Source of the DNA: Piromyces finnis
Taxonomy: Eukaryota; Neocallimastigomycota; Neocallimastigomycetes; Neocallimastigales; Neocallimastigaceae
Direction: 5' to 3'
Length of the DNA stretch: 64,000 bases
NCBI GenBank assembly: GCA_002104945.1
Contig: MCFH01000004.1
Span: forward strand, 968,001 to 1,032,000
This document shows, in pieces, positions 52,807 to 64,000 of this stretch; position 1 is the stretch's first letter, and the number at the start of each line of letters is the position of its first letter. A program made the position numbers and the translations under genes. The notes under the pieces were generated by a model, which was not told where the DNA came from, made no database searches, and saw only the letters and a list, made by a program, of their open reading frames with translations.

Positions 52807-54673
52807 ATGGTAAGATTATAAAGGAAAAGTTTTTGTTTATGATAATCATAATTGTTTTTGTAAAAACTTATAAGTAACTAACAGACTATTTTAATGTATA
52901 TTATATATATATATGTATATTTGTAATATTTTTAAAAACAATTATATTATTATAAAAGGCAAGAAATGAGGAAAAAGCACAGTAATTATCTTAATTCTTA
53001 TTATTTTCTTATAATTTTAATTTATTAATAACTTACATCACCTTTCTTTGGGTTTATTTATATAATAAGTGAAAACAACTATTATATTGAATGATTCAAA
53101 TTATTAATATTTTTATTATACTTTTTCCATTTCAAATCAAGAAAAATTCAATGACATTTCACTCTAATTTATTTGAGATTGATAATTTTCTAATATATAT
53201 ATATATATTTTAATAATGATTAAAAAATATTCTATCAATTGATAGTAATTAAATTGAATATCAACTTAAAGGAAAATTGTAATAGATATATTTCATTCAT
53301 TCATTAACAATTAACAATTAATGATTTTAAATTTTGAAATGATTAATAGTAATATATAATGCAATATTTTAATTGAAAAACATTTGGAAAAGTGATGTAT
53401 TTGCTTGTTATGTACAAAACGATAAAAAATAAACAATACTTTTTACTTTTTGGGATAATAATAAAATTAATTTCAAAATCTAAATGAAAAAGAGCTATTA
53501 TTATAAAGATAATTTTAATTTCTATATATTAATATATATGAATTATTTTATAAAAGATCTATGCTTCATCGTTTTCGGGAAGCTCAAGCTATTGAATTAG
53601 GTTTATTGAAAAAAGAAGAAAAAAGACCTTATTTAGCTACTTTATGTGATAATGTAAAAGATTGTGAATATTGGAGAAAACAAATTATAAAAGAAATTTC
53701 AAAGAAAGTTTCGAAAATCCAAGATGGTAAATTAATTTATTTCTTTTCTTATAATAACAATAAAATTATGGAAAAGTTAATATTAACATTATTAACATTA
53801 CATATTATATAAACTATTTAACATAACGATTGTTGATTTATCAAATGGAAATTATTGAAATGTATTATTAATTTATCAGTTCAATTAACAGATTACCAAA
53901 TTAGAGATTTAAATGATGAAATTAATAAATTAATTAGGGAAAAATATCATTGGGAAAATAGAATATTAGAATTAGGTGGTCCAAATTACAAGGTATGCTT
54001 TGATGATAGTAGTTTATAAGTTTATAATTCATTTTTTTTAATGTAAGTGTTAAAATAAATAGAAAATTGGCCAGAAAACTTTAGATAAAGAAGGAAAAGA
54101 AGTTCCAGGTTCTAGAGGATATAAATATTTTGGAAGAGCAAGGGATTTACCAGGTGTAAGAGAATTATTTGAACCAGAAGGTATTTATTAAAAAGATATA
54201 TTAATAAAAATATGTTTATATCAATAATAACATTACAACTTTAAATTTACAATTTTATCAAATAATAATAGTTAGTGAAATTCGTTCTAAAACAAGATAT
54301 GAATTATATCAAAATATTGATGCTGATTATTATGGATATAGAGATGAAGAAGATGATATTTTATTAGAATATGAAACTGAGTTGAGAAAACAATGTATTT
54401 ATTATAAAATAAATATAATGATTATTCATAATTATAAAACTAATTTTATATACTTTTTTTTTTTTTTCAGATGTTGATGAAATATTAAAGGAAGAAGGAA
54501 TAGAAAATAATAATAAAGATGTGAATTATAATGAATATGATTTTGTTGAACATTTATATATTCCAAGTCAGTCTGAAGTTGAAAAATATTTAATAGAACA
54601 AAAGAAGGAAGAGTTAACAAAGAAATATTTATCAGAGGCAGCATCTCTTAAAGCAGAAATTGAAAAGCAATAA
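52807..54673 (+). CDS. ISY1 pre-mRNA splicing factor
   Basis: ISY1 family protein, a Prp19/NineTeen-complex component of the catalytic spliceosome that monitors step one of splicing. Seven exons, 52807-52809, 52959-52981, 53557-53726, 53880-53992, 54063-54180, 54272-54394 and 54471-54673, give 250 residues. The start is the ISY1 signature [20 protein letters not shown], which only appears when the ATG-only first exon and the 23-nt second exon are joined. [10 protein letters not shown]-type (here [19 protein letters not shown]) and [11 protein letters not shown] then [17 protein letters not shown] are nearly invariant in the family. The third coding exon is separated from the second by a 575-nt intron, long for this locus. 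Confidence 0.95.
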
Positions 54674-56274
54674 TCAAAAAAAAAAAAAAAAGAAAACAAT
54701 TTTTTATTATAATAAAAATAGCATGTTTATTTTTTCTTTAATCCGTTTTATCGAAAGATATATTTTAGTATTTAATTAATTATCATTGTTATTATTATTA
54801 TTTTTTTTTTTTGTAGAACATCGGTATTGAGAAAAAAAAAAAAAAAAATTCTAGTTTAATAATTAATTATTATTGATTAATATTTAAAAATATTTATTTA
54901 TATGTATATATCATGATAATAAAAAATAAATTATAAAAAATTTATATTATATAATAATATATTGTAATATATCAAATGAAATATAAATTTGTAATGAAAT
55001 ATATTATATTTAATTTAATATTAGAATAATAAATTATGTTTCACTAGAATTTTTTCTTTTAATCCTTATTCAGTTATAATTATTAATAAAATAATCAAAA
55101 TTAGACAAAATTAGATTGTTGTTTTGCCTATCATCAATCTTTGTAATATATAAATACTAGTTCACTAGTTTATAATTTAGTATTTGAAATCTATAATCGA
55201 TAGACTATTGAAAAGACAAAAAAAAAAAAAAAAAGAGAACAGTATAAAAGAAATTTTTCATTCCTACCCATCCAAATATATAAATTGATATTTTTATTTT
55301 TATTTTTTTTTTATTTCAGTTAAAAAATAAAAATAAAAATAAAAATAAAAATAATAATATATATATATATATATATATATAAAAATTGTCATTTCATAGA
55401 TATAAGTAATGTCAGTTTAAGAATTGAAATAATTAACTGTATTTTAAGTTACAAACAATACAATATAAACATCATATATACCATCATTTCTTTAAAAGGA
55501 AATAAAGTAATTATTTATTATTTTAATTTTTTTTTTTTTTTTTTCTTCTTTTTCTTTTTTTTTTTTTTTAATAATTAAAAGATATTTATCAAAGTTACTT
55601 TAATAACTAAATTATTTTTTTAAAAAAAAGTTTATACATATATAATATTCTTATTTTTTAATTAATTTATTAAAATGTTTATTCAAACATTGAAAATAAA
55701 CATCCTTTTTAAATATATAAAATATTCTTAAGGAATCATATAATTTAATTAACTGGTAGAAATTATATAATGTATATATTTAAATTAAATTAAACATTTT
55801 AATATCAATGATAATAATTATATTTAAAAGTATTTTAAAAGTAATTTTAAAAAGTTAACATTTTTATTGTTTATTTAATTATACCCCTTTTAATTAGATA
55901 ACATTATATATATTCAAAACACTAAATATTATTAATATAAAAATAAGAAGGGATCAGCGATTACTTATTCATAAAAAAATAGTTAAATCGAGATTCTTTT
56001 TGAATATTTATTACATCGATTAATTTAATCATAAAAAGTAAAGATTTTAAATATATAATTTTAGAATAGCCAATAATATAAATAATTTTAATTTTAAAAA
56101 ATCATTACAATGTTTTTAGTATTGTTAATAGAAATGTAGATCATTAATATATACTATAGATAATGAAATTTATATATATTTTTTTCATTCAATTGATAAT
56201 CTTGAATTATGAAGTAAATACTAAATTTTGATAAATATATTATTTTTATCAATATAATTTATAGTTAATATAAC
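54674..56274. other. Spacer between ISY1 and BRE1
   Basis: About 1.6 kb of A/T sequence with T runs, an AAAAAT repeat near 55322-55352 and a TA run near 55356-55380. No gene is seen. Confidence 0.6.
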
Positions 56275-59200
56275 ATGGATAGAAAAAGACCTCAAACTGA
56301 TGATTCTTTATTGAATTCACCACCAGGAAAGATATTAAAAACAGATAATGAATTAGCTGAAGAGGATATAAGCAAATTAATAACCTTGGATTCTCCAGAT
56401 GTAATATATATTTAAATGTTACATAAATATAAAAAAATTAAATAAAAAAATTATTTATTAGAAATGTAAATATTAGAAGAATAAATTGAATTTATATTAT
56501 ATATATTTACATTTACATATATGCATATAATATTAAATAAATTCATATAAAAAGGATTATCTATTGGCATATCAAAAAGAGGCAATATGGAGAAGAATGG
56601 AATCTTATAAAAGTGAATTAGCTCGCACAAAAGAAAGAGTAAATAAATTACAAAACAGAGAACAGAAATATCTTGATAAGTATATGATTCTTGGAAAATA
56701 TTGGCTGAAGGTATTTATTTTTAAAGTCTTTTATTTTAATTGCCAATTTTCATTATAGATATATATTAAATAAATATGTATTATTTTATTATTTATTATT
56801 AGATTGAGGAAGAAATAAATCAATTTTTAAGCAAAACTGAAAATCAAGATATTGATAATGGTAAATATTAAATATATATTTTGCAATATTTTTTAATTTT
56901 ATCCTATTATTTTTTAAACTTTAATTTAAATAACAATAATGATAATGGTTTCTTAATTTGTTTTTTTATAGCTATTGATTCTTTGGAATTTTTGAAAAAA
57001 TTATATCAAAGTGAAGATGAAGAAAGATTAGAAGTGCTAGAAAAACCTTTTATAAATTATTTTAATAAAATAAAAAATTCACTAGATAAAATAGTAGAAA
57101 AAAAAATAGAGAAACCAATAAATGAAAAAGAATTAATAAACAAAATAGAAAAACAAAATAAAAAATCTTCTGATGAAGTAAGAAAAAAAAAGTTTATTGT
57201 ATATATAAATGATTTATGATATACATATATATATTCTAACAATCTACATGTATCTAAAATAATCACTATTTGTGTAATTAAGGTAATAACATATAAATCA
57301 AAGCTCGAAGAAGTTAATACTAAAATTAATGATTTAGAAGAGCAAATAAATGATTTTAAAGTTCAAATAACTATATTAGAAAATAAACTAAATAAGAAAA
57401 AATGCTTGACAACTTCAGCGAAATATTCAACATTAAATAAGGATTCAGCTATTGGTCATTCAAGTTTATCAGATTCAAAGGTATATAATCACTGTTTGGA
57501 ATATACTAATATTAAAGGATTATATACACATTTAGTAGTAGTAAAAGTCAAGTTTACTAATTAATAATTTAAATGATATCATAGGGTGATGTTAATGTAA
57601 CCAAATTAAGTGAAGAATTGAGTGAAATAGCAGCGCGTTCAGAAACAAGATTAAAGAAACTTAAAGAAATGGAAGAAGAAAAGTTAAAATTAGAAAATGA
57701 ATTAAATAATTATAAAATACAGGTGAATATATATCTTATATTATTTATAAATTTAAATAATGTATATCATTTTATATTTAATATTTTTGAATTTTTTTAT
57801 TTTTTTAATTTTAATAAATTTTAATAAATTATTATTAAAAGTTGGCTGATGTACCTAATGAAGAACAAGTAATGGAATCACCAACATATAAAAATTTACA
57901 AATTCAATGTGGATATTTAAAATCAGAAGCTGACAGTTCCAAGGCTCAATTAGAAAAAATAATTCGTGAATATGAAGCATTAAAATCAGAAAGACAGTCA
58001 TTTATGGATCAATTAGAACAAGAGGAACATAATAGAAGGAAATCTTTAATGTCAGATATTCGCAAATTAATGCAGGAAGTGACAAAGCTTCAATCAGAAA
58101 AAGAAGCTATTCAACGTACCTTGGAATTACGTAATTCTAAAGATCAAATAGAATTATGCCAAAATAATGAAATTAGAATTATTGCTAATACCAGAAAAGT
58201 AAGTAAATATTTTGAATAAACAGTTGATAAGTTTAATAATATAAAATGCTTATTTTTTTTCCTTTAAATAAAATTTATATTAAAATTATATATATATACA
58301 TGTTAATCTTATAAAATAATAATCGAAAAAATAATGTAATATAGGATAGAATTATATGTCTTGAAAAACAAATTCAAAGACTAAATATGAAAAAGGCAAC
58401 TGATGCAGGAGATAAAGAATTATTAGAAATGCATGATAATGCAACAGCAGAAGAAATTATTGAAAAATTGAGAAAACAAATAGAGTATGTTTATATTGAT
58501 TGATTATATGAATATAATAAAATAAAATAAAATAAAAAGAAAAATTAATTAATTTGCTTCAATAATATTGAATGTAAAATAAAAGAGAGCAAAAGAAAGA
58601 ATTAGAAGATAAAACAATGAGATTAAAGTCGTATGAGTTATTACCAAAGAATGAAAGAGAACAACAAGAGGTAATTAAAATATTCTTTATTATTATGTAA
58701 TAATTTTAACATTATAATTAATGAAAAAATAATATTTTATTTAATTATATATTAATATAATTATTATTATTTTAAATAAATAATGTAAAGATTTTACTAT
58801 CAAATGAACATTTTAAAAAAGATATAGAAACATTAAAGGATAAAATAAAGAATTATGAAAAAATATATGGTATAACAGAGAACCCAACAACAGATAAAGC
58901 TATAAGCGATATGGCAAAAAGATTAAGAGATTATGAAGAAAAAAACAAAAAATTGGAATTAAAATGTGCTAGTCAAGAAAAGGGTTATGTTAAATTGTTG
59001 GCTGAAGTTGAAAAAATTGGAATGGCATGGCAAAAGCTAGAAGAACAGAATTCAAGTAAAGTATTAAATCTTACAGAAAAGGAAGTTCAAATAGTAAAAT
59101 TAATTGCAGAGGTAAGCAAAACTTATATTTAATTTGTTAATAAAAAGTATTAATTTATTAATAAATATAATTTTTAATATTTTTACATTACTATATGATT

Positions 59201-60150
59201 TATGAAATAATTTATATATATAGAGAACAAAGTATGATCAAAAATGTCATGCATTGATGAAAGAAAAAGCAAATTCAAATAATTATATAATTGCTTTAAA
59301 AAGACAATCAGAAAAACAGTTAGAATTAATACGAAAATATGAGGATCATGAAAAAAATCTAACCAGTTTAATTGTATGTTTTTCTAATTTAAAAAAAAAT
59401 TTTAAATCTTATAAAAAATAGTTTAATAATAATTTCTACCACAATCTTATTAATTGATATAGACAATAGCAGAGAAAAACGCGGAAAATAATTTATCATT
59501 AATAGAATTACATAAAAAGAAAGCATTAGAACTTACAGAGGTTTGTGATGAGCAAAAAGAAAAATTAGAAAAAATCAATAAGAAATTTATAGAAGTAAGT
59601 TTATTTTTTATAAATTATTGATTGAGCGATTCATTATATGTAAATTATATATTGTGATTTGACAAATATATTAATTATTGATAATAATAAAATAATAATA
59701 AAATTGATTAGATGAATAATATAATAAGGGAAAAGACCATAAATTTAGAGTCAGAAATAGTAAAGAATAAACGTTTAGGAGTAAGTTTTTTTTTTTTTTT
59801 TTTTTTATTTTTTTTGTTATAACAATAGAAAAGATGAAATTAATTATTATTTAATTTATATAAAAATTTGAAATATATAGGAAGAAATAATAGCTTCAAA
59901 GAAGAGAATAGAAATACTTTCTAAATATGAAAATTCGGGTGACTCCAATTTACAAAAACAATTAGAAGAATACAAAGCACTTTTAAAATGTCCTTCATGC
60001 AATATACAATTCAAAAGTCATGTTATTATGAGATGCATGCATGTATTTTGTAGGGAATGTATTGATAAAAGAGTTGATTCTCGTCAAAGAAAGTGCCCAA
60101 CATGTGGAGAATCTTTTGGAAAACAAGATATTAAACAAATTTATCTATAA
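56275..60150 (+). CDS. BRE1-type E3 ubiquitin ligase (histone H2B)
   Basis: RING E3 of the BRE1/RNF20-RNF40 family, which with Rad6 monoubiquitinates histone H2B during transcription. Fourteen exons: 56275-56400, 56555-56710, 56803-56860, 56972-57177, 57283-57480, 57585-57722, 57842-58198, 58345-58484, 58586-58670, 58791-59111, 59224-59373, 59463-59594, 59712-59780 and 59881-60150, giving 801 residues. The N-terminus MDRKRPQTDD is followed by about 700 residues of almost continuous coiled coil. The C-terminal C3HC4 RING (residues about 748-801) reads KCPSCNIQFK, RCMHVFCRECID and RKCPTCGESFG, ending DIKQIYL as in BRE1 orthologues. It is convergent with the TBC gene, 543 bp apart. Confidence 0.95.
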
Positions 60151-60693
60151 AATACTATTAAAACTAATCATATAAATAAATTACCATTATATATAGTATA
60201 ATATAATAATACCGCAATTCAAATACTAAATATCCCAAACCCCAATTTTTTATTATAAAATATTAATTTTTATTGAATAATAATCACCTTATTATTCTAA
60301 TCTTTTTAATACAACTTTAATTATGTATTTTTATCTTAACATTTTAATTTCAATTTTTATTAATATTCATTACTTATTTCATACTTAATTTAAAAAATAC
60401 TAAAGGCAACTTAATAAAAAATGAAAAAAAAAAAAAAAAAAAAAAAAAAGAAAAAAATTTTGAAAAAATAATATTTATTTATTTATTTATTTTTATTTAT
60501 TTATTTATTTATTTATTTATTTTTTTTTTTTTTTCATAAAAGTCATATATTTATTTAATAAATTATTATTATTATTAATTCATTCATTCATTCATTCATG
60601 ATCTTTATGATCTTTATAGTCTATAGATTATACCTGTAGATATAATATTTTTGGTATTAAAAAAAAAAAAAAAAAGGATTTTATTATTCCGAG
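60151..60693. other. Convergent spacer between BRE1 and the TBC gene
   Basis: A/T sequence with an A run near 60424-60449, a TTTA tract near 60475-60521 and ATTC repeats near 60579-60600. No gene is seen. Confidence 0.65.
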
Positions 60694-63270
60694 TTATTCT
60701 TTTAAAAGATCTTCAAATTTTTTACTAATTTTTATATTTAAAATTGAATTTAAGAATGTTTCGATATCAAAGCAATTAAAACATAAGCATTTAGATTTAC
60801 ATTTACTATATAGGGGGTTTTTCGGTTTTTCTTTTTCTTGATAATTATTGATGGTTGAAACAGAGGTATAGAAAGAGGTATTACTTCGATTAATAGAATT
60901 AGATGCGTGTTGTTTATATCTATGTTCATGACTATGTATTACTGGAGGTGGTGGCAAGATTAATTTTGAATCTGTTGAATTTTCAGTATCATTAGTTTCA
61001 TTTTCATGATTTCTATCTTCATTTTCACTTTCATTCATCATCGATGATTTTAATATAATATCTTGAGGTTGATGTTTTTGATTAAAAACTTTAATATCTT
61101 CTTCAGGTTCATTTTTAGGATTATAGCACTGACAATATTTGTCTGTATAAATGACATCATAAATGTGTAAAATAATATCAAGCGTTATGTTTAAACATTC
61201 ATCTTTGGATAAACCTTCACATTTACTTAGTAATGGTTTTTCAACATATTGTAATAAAGCAATACCTGCTTTAATTATGATTGATTTTCCTAAATCAATT
61301 TACATATATTTATATATATAAATTAATCTATTAAAATAAATAGTTTTAAAAATAGCCTATATAATCTATATCTATATCTATACCGTAATAATAAAATAGA
61401 TCCCAAACTCTTAATAAGCATGGCCAAGGTAATGTTTTTGAAAATAGACATAAAAACCACTTTTTTAATAATATTATATATAATATATTATATGTTAAAT
61501 TATTAATTTCTTTTATTTTTTATTTATATATTATTTATTATTTAATCTATAGGATTAAATAAATTATTTTTATAAATATTATAATTTACCTCTGTCGTAA
61601 ATAATATTGTATCAATTTCAAGGTCAACTAAATGATTATATAAATGTGGTAATTTTTGTTTTAAAATTTTTGAAAAAATTTCATTATCCGATTTTAATTT
61701 ATCTAAATTTTGGGAATAATATCCTGATATTCCGTAGTTTTTAATTGTACTGACTAATAACCAGAATGCATCCTAAATCATTTTATTTTTTTTATTTATT
61801 TTTTTTTTAGAATGAAATACTTTTACAATTATTATTTCTTTAAATTTATCATATTATTATGAATATATATACTTCTGCTGGAATAAACATTAATAATATT
61901 CCTGCTAAAAATCCCATTCCTTGACAATATCCTATTGATGGATTATATCGTGAGTAAGCTTTCAATACATTATATAGATTATTTTGACTTTTAAAAATAT
62001 TAATATTACATTAATAGTTAATAAATGTGGTATTATCTATTGATTTATTTTAAATATATTCTATAAATATTAATATTTGATTATACCCATAATAATTTTT
62101 ATCATTAAACATTATATGATCTATATATCATCATCATCCATTTTTTTTTTTTAATGGAATATTTAATTTTATATTAATATATATAGTTAATATCAAGGAC
62201 ATATTAAAAGAAGTAATAATGTTTTATAGATTTACCTGGGTAGCATCTTGTAATATCTTTTAGAATGATTTCATCAATTGGTAAAGGATCAGAATTACAT
62301 AAATCCTAAAATTAACAGCATCAAAAAATTTTTAATTATCATTGTTAATCAAAATTTTAAATTATATAATTATAACAAGTTTTTTTTTTTTTTTTTTTAA
62401 AATTTTACATAATAAAGATTCTTCTTTTTTATATTTTCAGTTCCTGCCAAAGTTGACCATACGTATCCTCTAAATGATTGGGGTATTCCATCACGACAAT
62501 ATTTTTCTAACTAAATAAATTTTTATTGATAATATATATATATATATTATTAAAATTATTAAAGAAATTATATATTAAAAATTAATAAGTTATATTAATT
62601 ATTTTAAGTACCTCTGGTAATTTATCACACATTCTGCATGAACTTTCTGATACTATTTTTGGTTTATAGCTGTCCCAATTACCCAATGAAAAGTTTTTAA
62701 ATAAATTAATCCAGTAATTCTCTTTTTTCTTTGTATTACCGCTCTCAATACTGATTAATATATATGTATATATATATTAATTGTATATTAAAAAAATTAT
62801 TATTTTTTTTTTAATAACAATAATTAAAATTTTATTATTTTCATTATTTATGTAGCGTACTTGTAGGTTCTTTTGTGAAATACATCATTTATTATAAATC
62901 CATATTCATCTGTTTTTAATTTTTCGTATTTAGAAGTATTGATATCATTACTGTTTTCACCTTTTTCTGAATTAGAATCTGAATTTATATCAACACTTTC
63001 TAAACTACTACTACTATAAGTATGTTTTTGATCTTCGGTAATATTAATTTCATAAAATTCTTCTTCCTCTGATAGGGCATAAACATTTTCTGTTAATTCT
63101 GTAAGTGATCCATAGGATAAAGAATTTTCATCATCTTTTCTATATAAATGTTTTTTTTGACTATAACTTTTATTTAAATTTGGCTTAAACACTCGTTTAG
63201 TTTGACTAAATTCTTTATTATTTTTTAAATTATTTTTTAAAGAAATACTAAAGGATTGTTCGAAATCCAT
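60694..63270 (-). CDS. TBC-domain Rab GTPase-activating protein
   Basis: TBC (Tre2-Bub2-Cdc16) domain RabGAP. Nine exons on the minus strand: 63270-62861, 62750-62612, 62510-62409, 62305-62236, 62120-62087, 61987-61873, 61772-61590, 61459-61384 and 61289-60694, giving 574 residues. The first 140 or so residues are Ser/Asn/Glu-rich and disordered. The domain opens with RDGIPQSFRGYVW near residue 189. The catalytic Arg finger lies in ILKDITR (Arg237, IxxDxxR) and the Gln finger in YCQ (Gln274), so the dual-finger active site is intact. LKAYSRYNPSIGYCQGMGF and LPWPCLLRVWDLFYYYG are classic. A 34-nt exon (62120-62087) supplies YPDHIMFNDKNYYG and is required for the frame. The C-terminal 200 residues include a proline run and several cysteines. 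The Rab substrate is unknown. Confidence 0.92.
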
Positions 63271-63715
63271 TTTAAAAATATCTTTTATATCTTTTGTTTT
63301 TATCCAATAAATATAATATTTTAATTATACATAAATTGAGTAATTAAAACTAGTTATTAAAACTTTTAAAAATAGTAAGAAAAGATATTTAAAATAAATA
63401 AATAGAGAAAAAAAAACATTTCATTGTATTTTATTAAATCTAAAAACTTTATAAAATTTATAGTTTTTTCATCCACAGTTCTGTTTTAAAAAAATTGTTT
63501 TTTTTTTTTTCTTAATCAGAATTTAAAAAAAATTATTTATTTTTAATATAAAGTTTAATTATTATAAAAAATTTATTTTATTTCACAAATTCATTTTTTT
63601 TAATTTTTAAAATTTTGGTTGTTGTTAATAAATAAAAATATAAATATGTTAAGAACAAATAAACAAAGGTTTAGTATAAAGGTAAATGAATGAATAATTA
63701 AATTTAAAATATAAA
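63271..63715. other. Spacer upstream of the TBC gene
   Basis: About 0.45 kb of A/T sequence that should include the TBC gene promoter. No gene is seen. Confidence 0.5.
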
Positions 63716-63750
63716 TTAAAGTTTTGCTGCTACTACATTCTTCTTACGTT
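63716..63750 (-). CDS. Probable terminal exon of a gene continuing beyond the right edge
   Basis: On the minus strand an excellent 3' splice site (pyrimidine-rich, ending ATTTTAG) at 63751 is followed by 35 nt that read RKKNVVAAKL and stop at 63718-63716. Use of G/C-containing codons (CGT, GTA, GCA) stands out from the surrounding A/T. A short basic tail after a long 5' intron is typical of ribosomal-protein-like genes, but the family cannot be named from ten residues. The preceding exon is not visible up to 64000. Confidence 0.4.
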
Positions 63751-64000
63751 CTAAAATGATAAAATAAAGTTTATAATTTAAGTATAGATATGAAAGTTTT
63801 TCTATAATGATAAAGTTTTTTAAATAAATATTAAAGGTATATTATTTTTATTTTTCATTGATTTTTTTTTTTTTTTTATCAAATTCTAACATTACTGTTT
63901 TAATGAAATTTAATATTTTTTTTTTATTTGAATATGAAATAAATTACAATAGTTGATATAACGTAAAGATAATAATTAATATTATTTTTTAATAATTTGA

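Noticed and set aside
63646-63681. Plus-strand start exon (MLRTNKQRFSIK then GTAAAT)
   Set aside because: No following exon is visible and its intron would contain the better-supported minus-strand terminal exon.

Overview
The window looks like a nuclear contig from a very AT-rich, intron-dense eukaryote. Spacers are almost pure A/T with homopolymer runs. Introns are mostly 60-250 bp with GT..AG ends, commonly GTAA(G/T) donors and (T)ATAG acceptors. Gene content (Nem1-type phosphatase, RBM25, DCAF13/Sof1, CIAO1, ISY1, BRE1, Rab escort protein, TRAP1), two cilium-associated families (ARL2BP/BART and a CFAP97-like protein) and the low coding density fit a zoosporic fungus. An anaerobic gut fungus (Neocallimastigomycota) is the best guess. 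This is inference; no rRNA or other phylogenetic marker is present.

Layout: 1-140 is the 5' end of a minus-strand secreted protein. CYRI (3.8-5.3 kb) and a Nem1/CTDNEP1-like phosphatase (8.7-10.0 kb) follow on the plus strand. An unrecognised 429-residue protein (10.7-12.5 kb, minus) is divergent from RBM25 (13.4-16.3 kb, plus), which is followed by DCAF13 (17.4-20.0 kb, plus). A minus-strand block holds ARL2BP (20.9-22.6 kb), the zuotin-type chaperone DNAJC2 (23.2-26.8 kb) and a sphingomyelin-synthase-family protein (29.0-31.1 kb). Between 26.8 and 36.3 kb the gene density is low and two tRNA-headed SINEs are present. Then come Rab escort protein (36.3-39.4 kb), a CFAP97-like protein (41.1-42.2 kb) and a small Ser/Lys-rich protein (42.5-43.0 kb), all plus; a decayed LINE-like element (44.1-45.0 kb, minus); TRAP1 (45.8-48.5 kb, minus); CIAO1, ISY1 and BRE1 (50.3-60.2 kb, plus); and a TBC-domain RabGAP (60.7-63.3 kb, minus), convergent with BRE1. 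A probable terminal exon of another minus-strand gene lies at 63.7 kb.

I assembled gene models by hand from splice signals. For each multi-exon model the exon lengths sum to an open frame and the joined protein matches its family across the junctions, so exon borders should be close to exact. Most genes are single-copy housekeeping functions: RNA processing, ribosome biogenesis and ribosome-bound chaperoning, Fe-S assembly, chromatin ubiquitination, and small-GTPase control by REP, TBC, ARL2BP and CYRI. They do not form an operon-like unit.

The most distinctive content is mobile. Two insertions have a tRNA-like 5' head with a perfect RNA polymerase III B box, a poly(A) tail and 14-bp target-site duplications. 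They share the head but carry different bodies. The tail of one resembles a segment of the nearby LINE relic, suggesting a SINE/LINE partnership. The second carries about 420 bp of hairpin-rich sequence inside the duplication but upstream of the head. Other unusual items are a 57-unit AAT microsatellite that directly abuts a 3' splice site in DNAJC2, first coding exons of only 3 or 7 nt in three genes, a 10-nt micro-exon, and a perfect 25-bp-arm palindrome.
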